Assembly: GCA_963800065.1 (NCBI GenBank)
Contig: CAWCZO010000008.1
Span: forward strand, 930,001 to 994,000
Reading direction: 5' to 3'
From: CAWJFJ01 sp963800065
GTDB taxonomy: Bacteria > Actinomycetota > Acidimicrobiia > Acidimicrobiales > UBA8190
Length of the DNA: 64,000 nucleotides
In this document: positions 17,053 through 26,321 of the stretch, piece after piece
How positions within the stretch are numbered: the stretch's first letter is position 1
Layout: every line of letters starts with the position of its first letter
Made by a program: the position numbers and the translations under genes
Notes under the pieces: model-generated
The model's database searches: none
What the model was told of the DNA's origin: nothing
What the model saw: only the letters and a program-made list of their open reading frames with translations

Positions 17053-19962
17053 AGCGCGCCGTCGCCGTCGCCGCAGCAGCGGGGGACCGGCGGCCAACAG
17101 GGCCAGGACCACCACCCCCAGAACGCTCAGGGCCAGACCCTCGTAGGCGCGCGAGGGCCGGTAGGAGAACCGGACCAGATCGATCCCGGCCGGGACGGAC
17201 ACCGCCTGGAGCAGACCGAGACGCTGGACGGGAACGGATCGGGAGGTCCCGAGCGTCCCGTCCACCCCGACGGGCGTGACGGTGGCCCGCCAACCGGTGG
17301 CGAACTCGACCGAACGGACGAGGAGGGCCGGCCCGTGGGAATCGACCCGGATGGTCTCGGCCCCCCACGGTTCATCCGAGACCACATGGGCGGCCGCCGG
17401 TGCCCCTCCGGTCACCCAGGCGCGACCTCGCGCCACGCTCTGGGCGAAGACCGAGAAGACGCCGTCGCGCCCGACGAAGCGCCACCGCGGCGGGTCCACG
17501 AAGTCCCGCAGGGATCCGTCGACCCGGTAGGTGCCCTGACCGGCGGTACGGACGAGAGCGGCGCCGACGGCCACCGACTGCTCCGTGACGGCTGCTCCCG
17601 GCGTCGTTCCCGCCAGCAGGACGATGCCGCTGGCCGGACGGGATCCTCCGGCGCGGAAGGTGATCGCCGTGTGCCGGGCCACGGAGGCGGCCGGCCCCAG
17701 CCACGACGTCGTCTTCCCGCCCGGTGAGAGGAGCCCTACCCGCAGGGTCCCGTCCTCGGGGAAGGGGAGCGGGACGGTGACGGCGGTGACCGAGAGGACG
17801 GTCCCGAAGTACTGCGTCCGGACGTACCCGGAGGTCAAGGCGGCCGTCGGCGACGGGGGTGGGACGAAGAGGTAGTCGCCCGGTGTCGTCGGACCGGGTC
17901 GGGAGGTGTCGGCCGGGGCCGACGGATCAGGGCTCACGGGGGGGAGGGGGCTGGCGCCGGCGCTGAGGCTGCCTCTGTATCCCGGGGGACGGTCCACCAG
18001 GTGGATGAAGTACTCGGGCACGGTCACCAGCAGACCGAGGTCGAGTTGGGAGAAGGTCGAGCCCGAGAGGCCCGACGGGGTGAGGTTGAGCTGGAGGTGG
18101 GTCCCCGTCTCGGAGTCGTAGAGCTGGTCGACGACGGCGCCGTAGCCCTGGACGCTGTCGAGCGAGCGCAGGAGCGTCAGGTCGGGCTGCCCCAGCCGGT
18201 TGGACTGCACCGGGTAGTAGCGGTCGGGGTCGAACATCCCCACCCGGTGCTGGCCCCCGGCCGCCCCCTGACCCTGGGCCGCCACCAGGGAAGCCAGCCG
18301 GTTGGCCGTCGTGCTCGACGCCGAGCTGGCCCCTCCGGGGTCAGGGGTCGACTGGATGCCGGCGTTGAACACGGCCAGGTCGACAACCAGCAGGGCCACC
18401 AGGAGGGCGGGGAGGCGGCGGCCGAGACGCGACCGGCGGACCACGATCCAACCGGCCCACACGGCGATGGCACTGGGAACGGTGAGCATGGCGATGAGGG
18501 GCCAGAGGCTGGCGCGCGTCACGGCCACGGGGACGTGGAGGAGATGGGGGAACCAGGGTCCACCGACGAGAAGGGTCAGCTGGAGGGCGACGACGCCGGC
18601 CGGGGGGAGGAGGGGGAGGACCACGTCGGAGGTCCAGCCCGGCGGCCACCACCGTCGGGGTCGCCCCGGCTTCGTCGTCGTGGCCACCGGGAGTGGGGCC
18701 GGGGAGGCGAGCTGGGTACCCGGTCCCGCGGATCTGTCCGACGTGCCCGGCGCGCCGATCAGGGGGGTGAACATGCGGTCGACCCAGATGCCGAAGATGA
18801 CGGCCAGGGCCAGGTCGACTTCGAGCAGGTTGCGGTTGAGGAGGCGCTGGCGGTTGAACAGGGGGATGTCGTAGAGGAGATGGGCCACCGGCGTGAAGCC
18901 GCCCCAGGTGAGAAAGAGGCCGACGACGACGATGGCGTACCAGATCCACCATTGGCCGGCCTCGGGGGCGCGTCGATGGCGTCGGGCCAGAAGGCCGAAG
19001 AGACCCATGACGGGGAGGATGCCGATGTAGCTCGAGATCTCGGGCAGGTTGAAGGTGCCGACGAAGCCGAGCGGCCATCGGTGGGCACCGCCGAGGACCA
19101 GGGGGTCGAGACCCAGAACGGTCAGGGACTTGTTCATCGAACCCGAGGCGAAGTAGGTGAAGCTCCTCATCGCACGCTGCGACTGCGACTGGAATTCCGC
19201 TCCCGGGAGCAGCTGGAACGCCCCCAGGGCGAGACCGAGCACTATCCCGGCGGCCGAGCCGAGGAGGATCTCGATCCGGCGCCGTCCCGGCGTGCGCCAG
19301 GCCAGCCAGAGGCCGTAGAGGGCCAGGACCAGGCTCCCGTCGAAGATCGGCTCCACCGCTCCCGACAGGATCATCAGGCCCAGGGAGGTGCCCAGGAGCG
19401 CCACCCACGGCGTCACCGGACGGCCCGCCGGTCGATGAGCCAGACGGTCGAGGGCCACGAAGGCCCAGGGCAGCCAGGCGGCCGCCTGGACCAGGTCGAG
19501 GTGGACGCTCTGGGCCGTCATGAATCCGCCGAAGGCGAACGCTCCGGCGGCCAGCCCCGACGCCAACCACGACCGACCGAGGACCCGCAGCAGGGCCACG
19601 ACGCCGGCCGCCGCCACCATCTCCACCGCCACCTGGTTGAGCACCCAGGCCAGGGCACCGGGCAGGACGGCGAAGAGCGCCGTGGTCGGGTAGGCGACGC
19701 CGGCGTTGAATCCGGCCAGGAGGGGAGAGCCGCTCCAGAGATAGGGATCCCACAGGGGGAGGTGCCCGTGGCGGAGATCGATCCCGGCCAGGACGCGGAG
19801 GGGGAAATTCTGGATGAGGTTGTCGCCCACCAACCAGGTGGCACCCAGGGCGGCGGGGACGCCGAAAGCGGCGGCCGACACCGCCGTGAAGACGAGGCCG
19901 AGACGTCCGGCCGGATGGCGCAGGGCGCGCGCCGGTCCCTCTCTCAACCGGCCCACGTTCAC
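17050..19962 (-). CDS. Large YfhO-like polytopic membrane protein
   Basis: About 970 residues. The first 560 residues hold roughly a dozen hydrophobic segments with conserved loops (GDNLIQNFPLRVLAG, LPLWDPYLWSGSPLLAGFNAG, DLVQAAAWLPWAFVAL) resembling YfhO/PMT-like membrane proteins that handle lipid-linked sugars. A soluble, extracytoplasmic-looking C-terminal region follows and ends in one more membrane segment and an RRRRRR-like tail. A glycosyltransfer role is inference from the GT-C-like architecture. The open frame continues to 20223, but that part is antisense to the HD gene, so I place the start at GTG 19962, 13 nt after that gene's stop; GTG 19956 is an alternative. Confidence 0.72.
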   Translation of the reverse strand: MNVGRLREGPARALRHPAGRLGLVFTAVSAAAFGVPAALGATWLVGDNLIQNFPLRVLAGIDLRHGHLPLWDPYLWSGSPLLAGFNAGVAYPTTALFAVLPGALAWVLNQVAVEMVAAAGVVALLRVLGRSWLASGLAAGAFAFGGFMTAQSVHLDLVQAAAWLPWAFVALDRLAHRPAGRPVTPWVALLGTSLGLMILSGAVEPIFDGSLVLALYGLWLAWRTPGRRRIEILLGSAAGIVLGLALGAFQLLPGAEFQSQSQRAMRSFTYFASGSMNKSLTVLGLDPLVLGGAHRWPLGFVGTFNLPEISSYIGILPVMGLFGLLARRHRRAPEAGQWWIWYAIVVVGLFLTWGGFTPVAHLLYDIPLFNRQRLLNRNLLEVDLALAVIFGIWVDRMFTPLIGAPGTSDRSAGPGTQLASPAPLPVATTTKPGRPRRWWPPGWTSDVVLPLLPPAGVVALQLTLLVGGPWFPHLLHVPVAVTRASLWPLIAMLTVPSAIAVWAGWIVVRRSRLGRRLPALLVALLVVDLAVFNAGIQSTPDPGGASSASSTTANRLASLVAAQGQGAAGGQHRVGMFDPDRYYPVQSNRLGQPDLTLLRSLDSVQGYGAVVDQLYDSETGTHLQLNLTPSGLSGSTFSQLDLGLLVTVPEYFIHLVDRPPGYRGSLSAGASPLPPVSPDPSAPADTSRPGPTTPGDYLFVPPPSPTAALTSGYVRTQYFGTVLSVTAVTVPLPFPEDGTLRVGLLSPGGKTTSWLGPAASVARHTAITFRAGGSRPASGIVLLAGTTPGAAVTEQSVAVGAALVRTAGQGTYRVDGSLRDFVDPPRWRFVGRDGVFSVFAQSVARGRAWVTGGAPAAAHVVSDEPWGAETIRVDSHGPALLVRSVEFATGWRATVTPVGVDGTLGTSRSVPVQRLGLLQAVSVPAGIDLVRFSYRPSRAYEGLALSVLGVVVLALLAAGPPLLRRRRRRA

Positions 19963-19975
19963 CGGGACGACGGAG

Positions 19976-20533
19976 TCAGAGACTGCGAGGCTTGGCGAAG
20001 ATGTCGCGGACGAGCGGCTCGAAGTGCGACAACGGCTTGGTCGGGTAGTCCGGGTCGAAGCTGTTCTGGTCGAACTCGTCGGCGAACTGCTCGGCCCGGG
20101 AGAACCACGACTCGTGGCGGTACTGGTCCCTGGCGTTTCGGTCACCGCCGAAGTGGTGGTAGTAGTGCCGGCCCTGGAAGTCCTGGTGGGCCAAGATGAC
20201 CTGGACGACCTCGTCGCTGACATAGGGCCGGAGGATCTCCGCCGCGATGCGGGGATGGTTCGGGACCGACACGTACTTCCCGATGTCGTGGCACAGGGCG
20301 GCCACCACCATCTCGGGCTCGGCCCCGGCCTCCTCGGCCCTGGTCGCCGTCTGGAGCGAGTGGGTCAGCTGGTCGACGGCGAAGCCGTCGGTGATGGCGC
20401 TCAGGGCCTCCAGCATGGTCAGGACCCGGGTGGCCACCCGGTCCTGGTGCTCGAAGGTCTCGGCGCCGATGACCGCCCACTGCTCGGCCGTCGATTCGTC
20501 CATGCTGCGGAAGGTGGTGGTCGAGGTGCTCAT
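19976..20533 (-). CDS. HD-domain protein, PhnZ/MIOX-like diiron oxygenase family
   Basis: A 185-residue protein with an HD metal site: an upstream His in QLTHSLQTATRAEEAG, then CHDIGKYVSVPNH and ILAHQDFQGRHYYHH. The tail DEFDQNSFDPDYPT resembles the C-terminal block of mixed-valent diiron HD oxygenases such as PhnZ. That assignment is from recall of family patterns and would need a profile search. Its ATG overlaps the stop of the DHA2 exporter gene as ATGA, so the two are co-translated; the large membrane-protein gene follows after 13 nt. Confidence 0.7.
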   Translation of the reverse strand: MSTSTTTFRSMDESTAEQWAVIGAETFEHQDRVATRVLTMLEALSAITDGFAVDQLTHSLQTATRAEEAGAEPEMVVAALCHDIGKYVSVPNHPRIAAEILRPYVSDEVVQVILAHQDFQGRHYYHHFGGDRNARDQYRHESWFSRAEQFADEFDQNSFDPDYPTKPLSHFEPLVRDIFAKPRSL

Positions 20534-22086
20534 GCGCCCATTCTCGCGCCTGGCGGGCCCGGCGTCGTGCCGACGGCCGCCACCGCTATGGGCGGTGCCT
20601 CCAGCCCGCAGTGTGTCGTCGGCCGGGGGACCGGGGTGGAGCGGGGGCGGTCGCGGATGAGGAGGCCGGCCAGGACCCCGCCGGCGGCGGCCGCCGCCCC
20701 GGCCACGACGACGGCGGTGCGGAATCCGGCGGTCAGATCGACGGGATGGAGGTAGCTGGCGCCGGTGATCCCCGACACCACCGGGAGCAGGGCCACGGCC
20801 ACGAGGCCCCCGGCCCGGGCCACGTCGTTGTTCACCGCCGAGGCCACCCCGGCGTGTTCGGCCGGCGCCGAGGAGAGCGCCGTGGACGTGAGGGGGGCCA
20901 CGGTGAGGGCTAGGCCCGCCCCGAGGACGACGATGGCGGGGAGGACCTCGGTCAGGTAGTTCCCGGAGGGCCCGACGGACCGGAGGAGGACCATCCCGGC
21001 CCCCACCACCACGGGGCCGACCCCCATCTGGAACCGGGGGCCGATGCGCGAGGCCAGGGCTCCCGACCGCGAGGAGAAGGCCAGCATGATGGCCGTGAGG
21101 GGGAGCAGAGCGGTCCCCGCCTCGAGGGGGGAGTAGCGGGCCACCTGCTCGAGCTGGATGGGGAGCAGGAAGAGAGCTCCGCTCAAGGCGGCGTAGACGA
21201 GGAAGGTGACGACGTTGGTCGACGTGAACTGGAGCGACCGGAAGATGCCGAGCGGGAGGAGGGGGTGGGGGGTCCGGGCCTCGACGACCACGAAGGCGGC
21301 CAGGGCCAGGGCCCCGGCCAGCAGCGCCCCCACCACCGGGGCCGATCCCCATCCGTGACCGGGGGCGTCGATGATCCCCATCGTCAGGCCGACGAGCCCG
21401 GACGAGACGAGGACGGCGCCGAGGATGTCGACCCGTCCTCCGGCGGTGGGGTCGGCCGTCTCGGGGACGTGGCGGGAGGCCATGACCACCACCGCCACGG
21501 AGATGGGCAGGTTGATGAGGAAGATCAGGCGCCACGACACGGCCGAGATGAGGAATCCGCCCACGAAGGGACCGATGGCGGTGGCCAGCCCGCCCAGTCC
21601 CGACCAGGCCCCGATGGCGGCGCCCTGGTCGTCGGGGACGAAGGATGCCCGGAGGATGGCCAGGGAACCGGGGGTGAGGAGGGCGGCGCCCACCCCCTGG
21701 AGGGCGCGGCCGGTGATGAGGACGGCGGCGTCGGGCGCCACGGCACAGACGAGCGAGGTGAGGGCGAAGGAGACGACCCCGATGACGAAGACGCGGCGGC
21801 GGCCGTAGCGGTCGCCGAGGGCACCGCCCACCAGGAGGAGACCGGCCAGGGTCAGCAGGTAGGCACTCACCACCCACTGGAGGCTCGAGACCGACAGACC
21901 GAAGTTGCGGCCGATGGCCGGGAGGGCGATGCCCACCACGGTGGCGTCGATGGCGGCGAGGGCCGACCCGAGGACGGTCACGGCCACCATCCAGCGGCCG
22001 GCGGGACTGGCGAAGCGCAGGCCCGGGGGGCGGAATTCACCCGGCCAGGCGGGCCAGGACGTCGGCGGCGGAGACGTGGCGGTCAC
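20530..22086 (-). CDS. MFS transporter, DHA2 (14-segment) family
   Basis: A 518-residue drug-exporter-like permease of the cytoplasmic membrane with about 14 hydrophobic segments. Motif A appears as GALGDRYGRRRVF after segment 2; the D and ATVVG pattern of segment 1 (AAIDATVVGIALPAI) and GRALQGVGAALLTPGSLAIL are typical of EmrB/QacA-like proton-driven exporters. The start is uncertain: GTG 22086 overlaps the end of ispH by 50 nt, while ATG 21990 begins right before segment 1. The substrate cannot be inferred; a link to the HD oxygenase gene coupled to it is possible. Confidence 0.85.
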   Translation of the reverse strand: MTATSPPPTSWPAWPGEFRPPGLRFASPAGRWMVAVTVLGSALAAIDATVVGIALPAIGRNFGLSVSSLQWVVSAYLLTLAGLLLVGGALGDRYGRRRVFVIGVVSFALTSLVCAVAPDAAVLITGRALQGVGAALLTPGSLAILRASFVPDDQGAAIGAWSGLGGLATAIGPFVGGFLISAVSWRLIFLINLPISVAVVVMASRHVPETADPTAGGRVDILGAVLVSSGLVGLTMGIIDAPGHGWGSAPVVGALLAGALALAAFVVVEARTPHPLLPLGIFRSLQFTSTNVVTFLVYAALSGALFLLPIQLEQVARYSPLEAGTALLPLTAIMLAFSSRSGALASRIGPRFQMGVGPVVVGAGMVLLRSVGPSGNYLTEVLPAIVVLGAGLALTVAPLTSTALSSAPAEHAGVASAVNNDVARAGGLVAVALLPVVSGITGASYLHPVDLTAGFRTAVVVAGAAAAAGGVLAGLLIRDRPRSTPVPRPTTHCGLEAPPIAVAAVGTTPGPPGARMGA

Positions 22087-23116
22087 GCGCCAACGTCCCC
22101 AGGTCGTCGATGGGGTCGCCGGTGCCCGCCGTCGGGGCCGATCCGGGTGGTGGAGCCCCGAGACCGAGGGCCAGCGCCCCGGCCAGGGCGCCGAGGAGGT
22201 CGCGCATCTCGGGGGGCGGGGGGAAGTACTCGTCCTCGTCGGTGACCCTGACCTCCTCCATCCCCTCGACCGGGGCCAGGCGCGCCACCACCGCCTCCAC
22301 CAACTCGTCGGGGGCCGACGCCCCGGCGGTGACTCCCACCGTGCCCGACAGGTCGTCGGGGATCTCGTCGGCGGTGTTCACACGCAGGACCCGCGGGCAG
22401 CCCGACGCCCGCGCCACCTTCTCCAGGGCCCGGGTGTTCGACGAATTGACCGAACCGATGACGACGACCACGTCGGCTCGCCCGGCGATGGCCTTCAGCG
22501 CCGCCTGACGGTTGGTGGTGGCGAAGCACAGGTCGGACCGGCCCGGCATCCACAGATCGGGGAAACGCTGGCGGGCCCGGGCCATGATCCCGGACCACTC
22601 GTCGTGGCTCAGGGTCGTCTGGGCCAGCAACGCCACCGGGCTGCCCACCGGGACCCGGGCGTCATCGACGTCGGCCTCGGACTGGACGAGGCGGACCGAG
22701 GAGGGCGCCACGGCCATGGTCCCCACGGCTTCCTCGTGGCCCTGGTGGCCCACGTAGAGCACGGTGTAGCCCTTGCGGGCCCGCACCTTGAGCTCGTGGT
22801 GGACCTTGGTGACCAGCGGGCAGACGGCGTCGACGACCACCCGGTCGAGCCGGCGGGCGTCGGCGACGACCTCGGGGGCCGACCCGTGGGCCGACAGCAT
22901 GAGCGGTGCCCCGGCGGGGACCTCGTCCACGTCGTCGACGAAGACCACCCCCTGGGCCCGGAATTGGTCGACGACGTGACGGTTGTGGACGATCTCGTGG
23001 TAGCAGTACACGGGGGGGTCGAAGACGCGGACCATCCACGCCAGGGCCTTGATCGCCTTCTCGACCCCGGCGCAGAAGCCTCTCGGGGAGGCCAGCAGGA
23101 CCCGTTGGACCGGCAC
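22037..23116 (-). CDS. ispH: 4-hydroxy-3-methylbut-2-enyl diphosphate reductase
   Basis: The last enzyme of the MEP isoprenoid pathway, producing IPP and DMAPP. The three [4Fe-4S] cysteines are in SPRGFCAGVEKAI, VDAVCPLVTKVH and DLCFATTNRQ. Substrate-binding His and Ser/Asn residues occur in YHEIVHN, SAHGSAP, VGHQGHEEAVG and SVNSSNTRAL. The first 300 residues match the family; the remaining 60 residues (from about EDEYFPPPPEMRD) are an Ala/Gly/Pro-rich extension. GTG 23116 starts directly before the conserved N-terminus and lies 6 nt from a -10 element, in divergent orientation to the radical-SAM gene. Confidence 0.95.
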   Translation of the reverse strand: MPVQRVLLASPRGFCAGVEKAIKALAWMVRVFDPPVYCYHEIVHNRHVVDQFRAQGVVFVDDVDEVPAGAPLMLSAHGSAPEVVADARRLDRVVVDAVCPLVTKVHHELKVRARKGYTVLYVGHQGHEEAVGTMAVAPSSVRLVQSEADVDDARVPVGSPVALLAQTTLSHDEWSGIMARARQRFPDLWMPGRSDLCFATTNRQAALKAIAGRADVVVVIGSVNSSNTRALEKVARASGCPRVLRVNTADEIPDDLSGTVGVTAGASAPDELVEAVVARLAPVEGMEEVRVTDEDEYFPPPPEMRDLLGALAGALALGLGAPPPGSAPTAGTGDPIDDLGTLARDRHVSAADVLARLAG

Positions 23117-23122
23117 ACGGGC

Positions 23123-23138
23123 AGGCTACCGGTAGCCT
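23123..23138. promoter_or_regulatory. Palindromic divergent leaderless promoter (ispH / radical-SAM gene)
   Basis: A perfect 16-bp palindrome, AGGCTACCGGTAGCCT, occupies the 28-bp gap between two divergent start codons. Each half contains TAGCCT read outward: reverse strand 23128-23123 toward GTG 23116, and forward strand 23133-23138 toward ATG 23145. Both are exactly 6 nt from their start codon, so the predicted transcripts are leaderless and start 29 bp apart. It could also be a dyad operator; the two readings are compatible. Confidence 0.65.
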
Positions 23139-23144
23139 GGGGAT

Positions 23145-24593
23145 ATGTCGGCGCCCCGGGTGGTCTCGGTGGCGGCCGCGTCACCGGCACAGCGCGCCGG
23201 CCTGCGGGTGGGCGATGAGTTGCTGGCCATCGACGGTCGCGTACCCCGTGACGTGATCGAGTACCGCCTCCTGGTCGACGAGGCCGACCCCGAGCTGGAG
23301 ATCCGCCGGGGTCACGAAGAGGTGTCGGTGACGGTGGGAAAGGCGGCGGGGGAGGCCCTCGGGGCCGAGGTGTCCTCGGCGCTGTTCGACAGGGTCCGGA
23401 CCTGCGACAACCACTGCGAGTTCTGTTTCATCTACCAGCTGCCCAAGGGGATGCGCCGGAGCCTGTACCTGAAGGACGACGACTACCGGTTGTCGTTCCT
23501 CTACGGGAACTTCACGACGCTGACCCGCTTCACGGAGCTCGACCTCGAACGGGTGCTGTCCGAGGGCCTGTCTCCGCTGTTCGTGTCGATCCACAGCACC
23601 GACCCGGCGTTGCGGGCCCGGATGCTGCGCAACGTCCGGGGGGCGACCAGCCTGCGGTGGTTGCGGGCGCTGCTCGACGGGGGGATCGACGTCCACGGGC
23701 AGGTCGTGATCTGCCCCGGTGTCAACGACGGCGACGCCCTCGAGACGACGCTGGCCGGTGTCCTCGACGAGTACCCGGATCTCGCCACCGTGGCCTGCGT
23801 GCCCCTGGGGGTGAGCGACTACACCACGGAACCGGCCATGAGACCCCACTCGGGGACCGAGGCGGCCGCCGTCATCGACACCGTGGAGCAGTGGCAGGAG
23901 CTGGCCCTCGGCGCCCTCGGGCGCCGGCTCGTGTACGCCGCCGACGAGTACTACCTGATCGCCGGGCGACCGTTCCCTGCCGCCGAGCGCTACGACGGGT
24001 TCCCCCAGCACGAGAACGGGATCGGGATGGCGCGGGCCTTCGCCTCCGCTTTCGGTGGCGACGACCGGGCCGCCTTCGGCGTGCAGCCGGGGTTCTTCGC
24101 CTGGGTCGACGGTGCCCCGGCCGCCGGCTACCGGGCCCCCCGGACGGACCCGGGGACGGGCTCCTCGCCGGTGACGACGGCCGGCGGACCGGTGGCGGTG
24201 ATCACCGGCGAGTACGGGGCCATGGTCCTCGGACCGCTGCTGGCCGACCTCGCCTCCGGCCCGCAGCGGGACCGGGCCGAGATCCGGCTGCTGCCCGTGC
24301 ACAACGCCTTCTTCGGGGGGAACATCGCCGTGACCGGTCTGCTCACCGGCGTCGACGTGGCGCGCGCCCTGGCCGCCGAGCCGGAGGGCCACCGGTACCT
24401 CCTTCCCGACGTGTGCCTGTCTGAGGGACGGTTCCTCGACGGGATGACGGTGGGGGAGCTCCCCCGGCCGGTCGAGGTCGTGCCCACCGACGGGCTCTCG
24501 CTGCGTTCTGCCCTCGAGCGACCGCTGGCCGGACCGGCCCGGACGGCGCGCCCGGCGTGGGCCGTCCCCGTGGCCCTGGGCCAGAGCCGATGA
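23145..24593 (+). CDS. DUF512 / radical-SAM PDZ iron-sulfur protein
   Basis: A 482-residue protein with an N-terminal PDZ-like segment (SVAAASPAQRAGLRVGDELLAIDG), then a radical-SAM-type cysteine cluster CDNHCEFCFIYQLPKGMRRSLYLKDDDYR, and the DUF512 C-terminal region with GEYGAMVLGPLL and AFFGGNIAVTGLLTG. This architecture is widespread next to der in Gram-positive bacteria and in cyanobacteria; its reaction is unknown. The ATG is exactly 6 nt from a -10 element in the palindromic promoter. The stop overlaps der as ATGA. Confidence 0.9.
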   Translation: MSAPRVVSVAAASPAQRAGLRVGDELLAIDGRVPRDVIEYRLLVDEADPELEIRRGHEEVSVTVGKAAGEALGAEVSSALFDRVRTCDNHCEFCFIYQLPKGMRRSLYLKDDDYRLSFLYGNFTTLTRFTELDLERVLSEGLSPLFVSIHSTDPALRARMLRNVRGATSLRWLRALLDGGIDVHGQVVICPGVNDGDALETTLAGVLDEYPDLATVACVPLGVSDYTTEPAMRPHSGTEAAAVIDTVEQWQELALGALGRRLVYAADEYYLIAGRPFPAAERYDGFPQHENGIGMARAFASAFGGDDRAAFGVQPGFFAWVDGAPAAGYRAPRTDPGTGSSPVTTAGGPVAVITGEYGAMVLGPLLADLASGPQRDRAEIRLLPVHNAFFGGNIAVTGLLTGVDVARALAAEPEGHRYLLPDVCLSEGRFLDGMTVGELPRPVEVVPTDGLSLRSALERPLAGPARTARPAWAVPVALGQSR

Positions 24594-26050
24594 CCGCCGT
24601 CTCACCGGTGCGTTCGGGACGCCGGGGGTCGCCGCCGCCGGCGCCCCCGGGGCGGACACCGGTCGTGGTGGTGGCCGGCCGGCCCAACGTCGGGAAGTCG
24701 ACCCTGGTGAACCGGATCGTCGGGCGCCGGGCCGCCGTGGTGGAGGAGAGGTCCGGGGTGACGCGGGACCGGCTCGAGCTCGACGCCGAGTGGAACGGCC
24801 ACGCCTTCGTCGTCGTCGACACCGGTGGTTGGCTGGGCGGAGGTGACGATCTCGACGCCAAGGTGGCACGGCAGGCGGAGCAGGCCGTGGCCAGCGCCGA
24901 CATCGTGATCCAGGTGGTCGATGTGGCCGTCGGGATCACCACCGAAGACGAGGACATCGCCCGGCTCCTGCGTCGGCGGTCCGGCGCCGTGATGCTGGTG
25001 GCCAACAAGGTCGACAACGAGAAGCGTGAGAACGACGCCTGGGAGTTCGTCTCCCTGGGGTTCGGGGATCCGTGGATGGTGAGCGCCCTCCACGGCCGGG
25101 GGACCGGTGATCTCCTCGACGAGATCGTGGACCGGTTCAGAGGTCTCGACACCGCGCCCCTGGGGGAGACCGCCGGCGGTGCGGCCGGGGACGTGGCGGG
25201 CGATGCCTTTGCCCCCGGTGCCGACGGTGCGACCGGTGCCGAGGTTGCCCCTGGCGGGAGGCGGCGATCCGGCGACAGGGACGTCGAGTGTCCACGGGTG
25301 GCCCTGGTGGGTCGACCCAACGTGGGGAAGTCGACGCTCTTCAACCGCCTGCTCGGCGAGGAGCGTTCCATCGTCCACGATCTTCCCGGGACCACACGCG
25401 ACGCCATCGACACCGTCCTCGACACCCCGGACGGCCCCATCCGCTTCGTCGACACGGCGGGGATGCGACGGAAGTCCCGGACCGAGGACGGAACCGAGTA
25501 CTTCGCCATGGTGCGGGCCCTGGCCGCCCTCGACCTCGCCGACGTTGTTCTCCTGGTGATCGACGCCACCGAGGGGGTGACCCACCAGGACCAACGGCTG
25601 GCCGAACGGATAGGTGCCTCGGGGAGCCCGGTGGTGGTGATCCTCAACAAGTGGGAGCTCGTGGGCACCGAGGATCGCCCCGGGGTCCTGGCCGACGTCG
25701 ACGACCGGCTGGCCTTCCTGGGGGAGTCGCCGGTGGTCAAGGTGAGCGCCCGGACCGCCATGGGCGTCCACCGGATCCTTCCGGCCCTGCGGGCGGCGGT
25801 GGAGGCGTACCACCGGAGGATTCCCACGGGAGAGCTCAACCGCGCCATGCGCGCCCTCCAGGTGGCTCATCCCGCCCCCGGCTCACGGATCCGGTACGCC
25901 GTCCAAGGGGCCATCGACCCCCCGACGTTCACGATCTTCGCCACCCGCCGGCTCAATGCCACCTACCTGCGCTACGTCGAACGCAAACTCCGTGAGGAGT
26001 TCGCCTTGGGACCGACACCCATCAAGATCAGGGTGCGACTGCGGGGCTGA
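24590..26050 (+). CDS. der: Ribosome-associated GTPase Der (EngA)
   Basis: A 486-residue tandem GTPase of 50S subunit maturation. G domain 1 has GRPNVGKSTLVNR, DTGGW and NKVD; G domain 2 has GRPNVGKSTLFNR, DTAGMRRKSR and NKWE. A C-terminal KH-like domain ends with RKLREEFALGPTPIKIRVRLRG. A linker of about 45 residues rich in Gly and Ala separates the G domains and is longer than usual. The ATG at 24590 overlaps the radical-SAM gene stop; the first 25 residues are a low-complexity Pro/Arg extension before the first G1 motif. A small zinc-ribbon gene follows after 8 nt. Confidence 0.95.
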   Translation: MTAVSPVRSGRRGSPPPAPPGRTPVVVVAGRPNVGKSTLVNRIVGRRAAVVEERSGVTRDRLELDAEWNGHAFVVVDTGGWLGGGDDLDAKVARQAEQAVASADIVIQVVDVAVGITTEDEDIARLLRRRSGAVMLVANKVDNEKRENDAWEFVSLGFGDPWMVSALHGRGTGDLLDEIVDRFRGLDTAPLGETAGGAAGDVAGDAFAPGADGATGAEVAPGGRRRSGDRDVECPRVALVGRPNVGKSTLFNRLLGEERSIVHDLPGTTRDAIDTVLDTPDGPIRFVDTAGMRRKSRTEDGTEYFAMVRALAALDLADVVLLVIDATEGVTHQDQRLAERIGASGSPVVVILNKWELVGTEDRPGVLADVDDRLAFLGESPVVKVSARTAMGVHRILPALRAAVEAYHRRIPTGELNRAMRALQVAHPAPGSRIRYAVQGAIDPPTFTIFATRRLNATYLRYVERKLREEFALGPTPIKIRVRLRG

Positions 26051-26058
26051 CGCCACTC

Positions 26059-26256
26059 ATGCCGTGGTGCGAGTCCTGCAACTGCCTCGTCGAGGAGTCC
26101 GACGTGACGGTCGACGGAGAATGCCCCTCGTGTCACGAGCCTCTGCAGGAGCGGCGTCCCGTGCCGTGGCACTTCAAGTTCCTGCTCGCCGCCACCGTGA
26201 TCTATCTCGGGTACCGGACGTATCAGGGGATCGGCTGGCTCGTCCATCACGCATAG
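26059..26256 (+). CDS. Small zinc-ribbon membrane protein
   Basis: A 65-residue protein with two CxxC motifs (CESC at residues 4-7 and CPSC at about 22-25), which should form a zinc ribbon, followed by one membrane segment FKFLLAATVIYLGYRTYQGIGWL. It starts 8 nt after der and is probably in the same transcript. I do not recognise a named family. The paired cysteines and the membrane segment in such a short frame make it likely to be a real gene. Confidence 0.7.
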   Translation: MPWCESCNCLVEESDVTVDGECPSCHEPLQERRPVPWHFKFLLAATVIYLGYRTYQGIGWLVHHA

Positions 26257-26321
26257 CGGTTCTCTCCCGGTGCTATCCCGACCTTCCCGGCGTGGCAACG
26301 GGCTAACCTCAGCTCGGTTCG

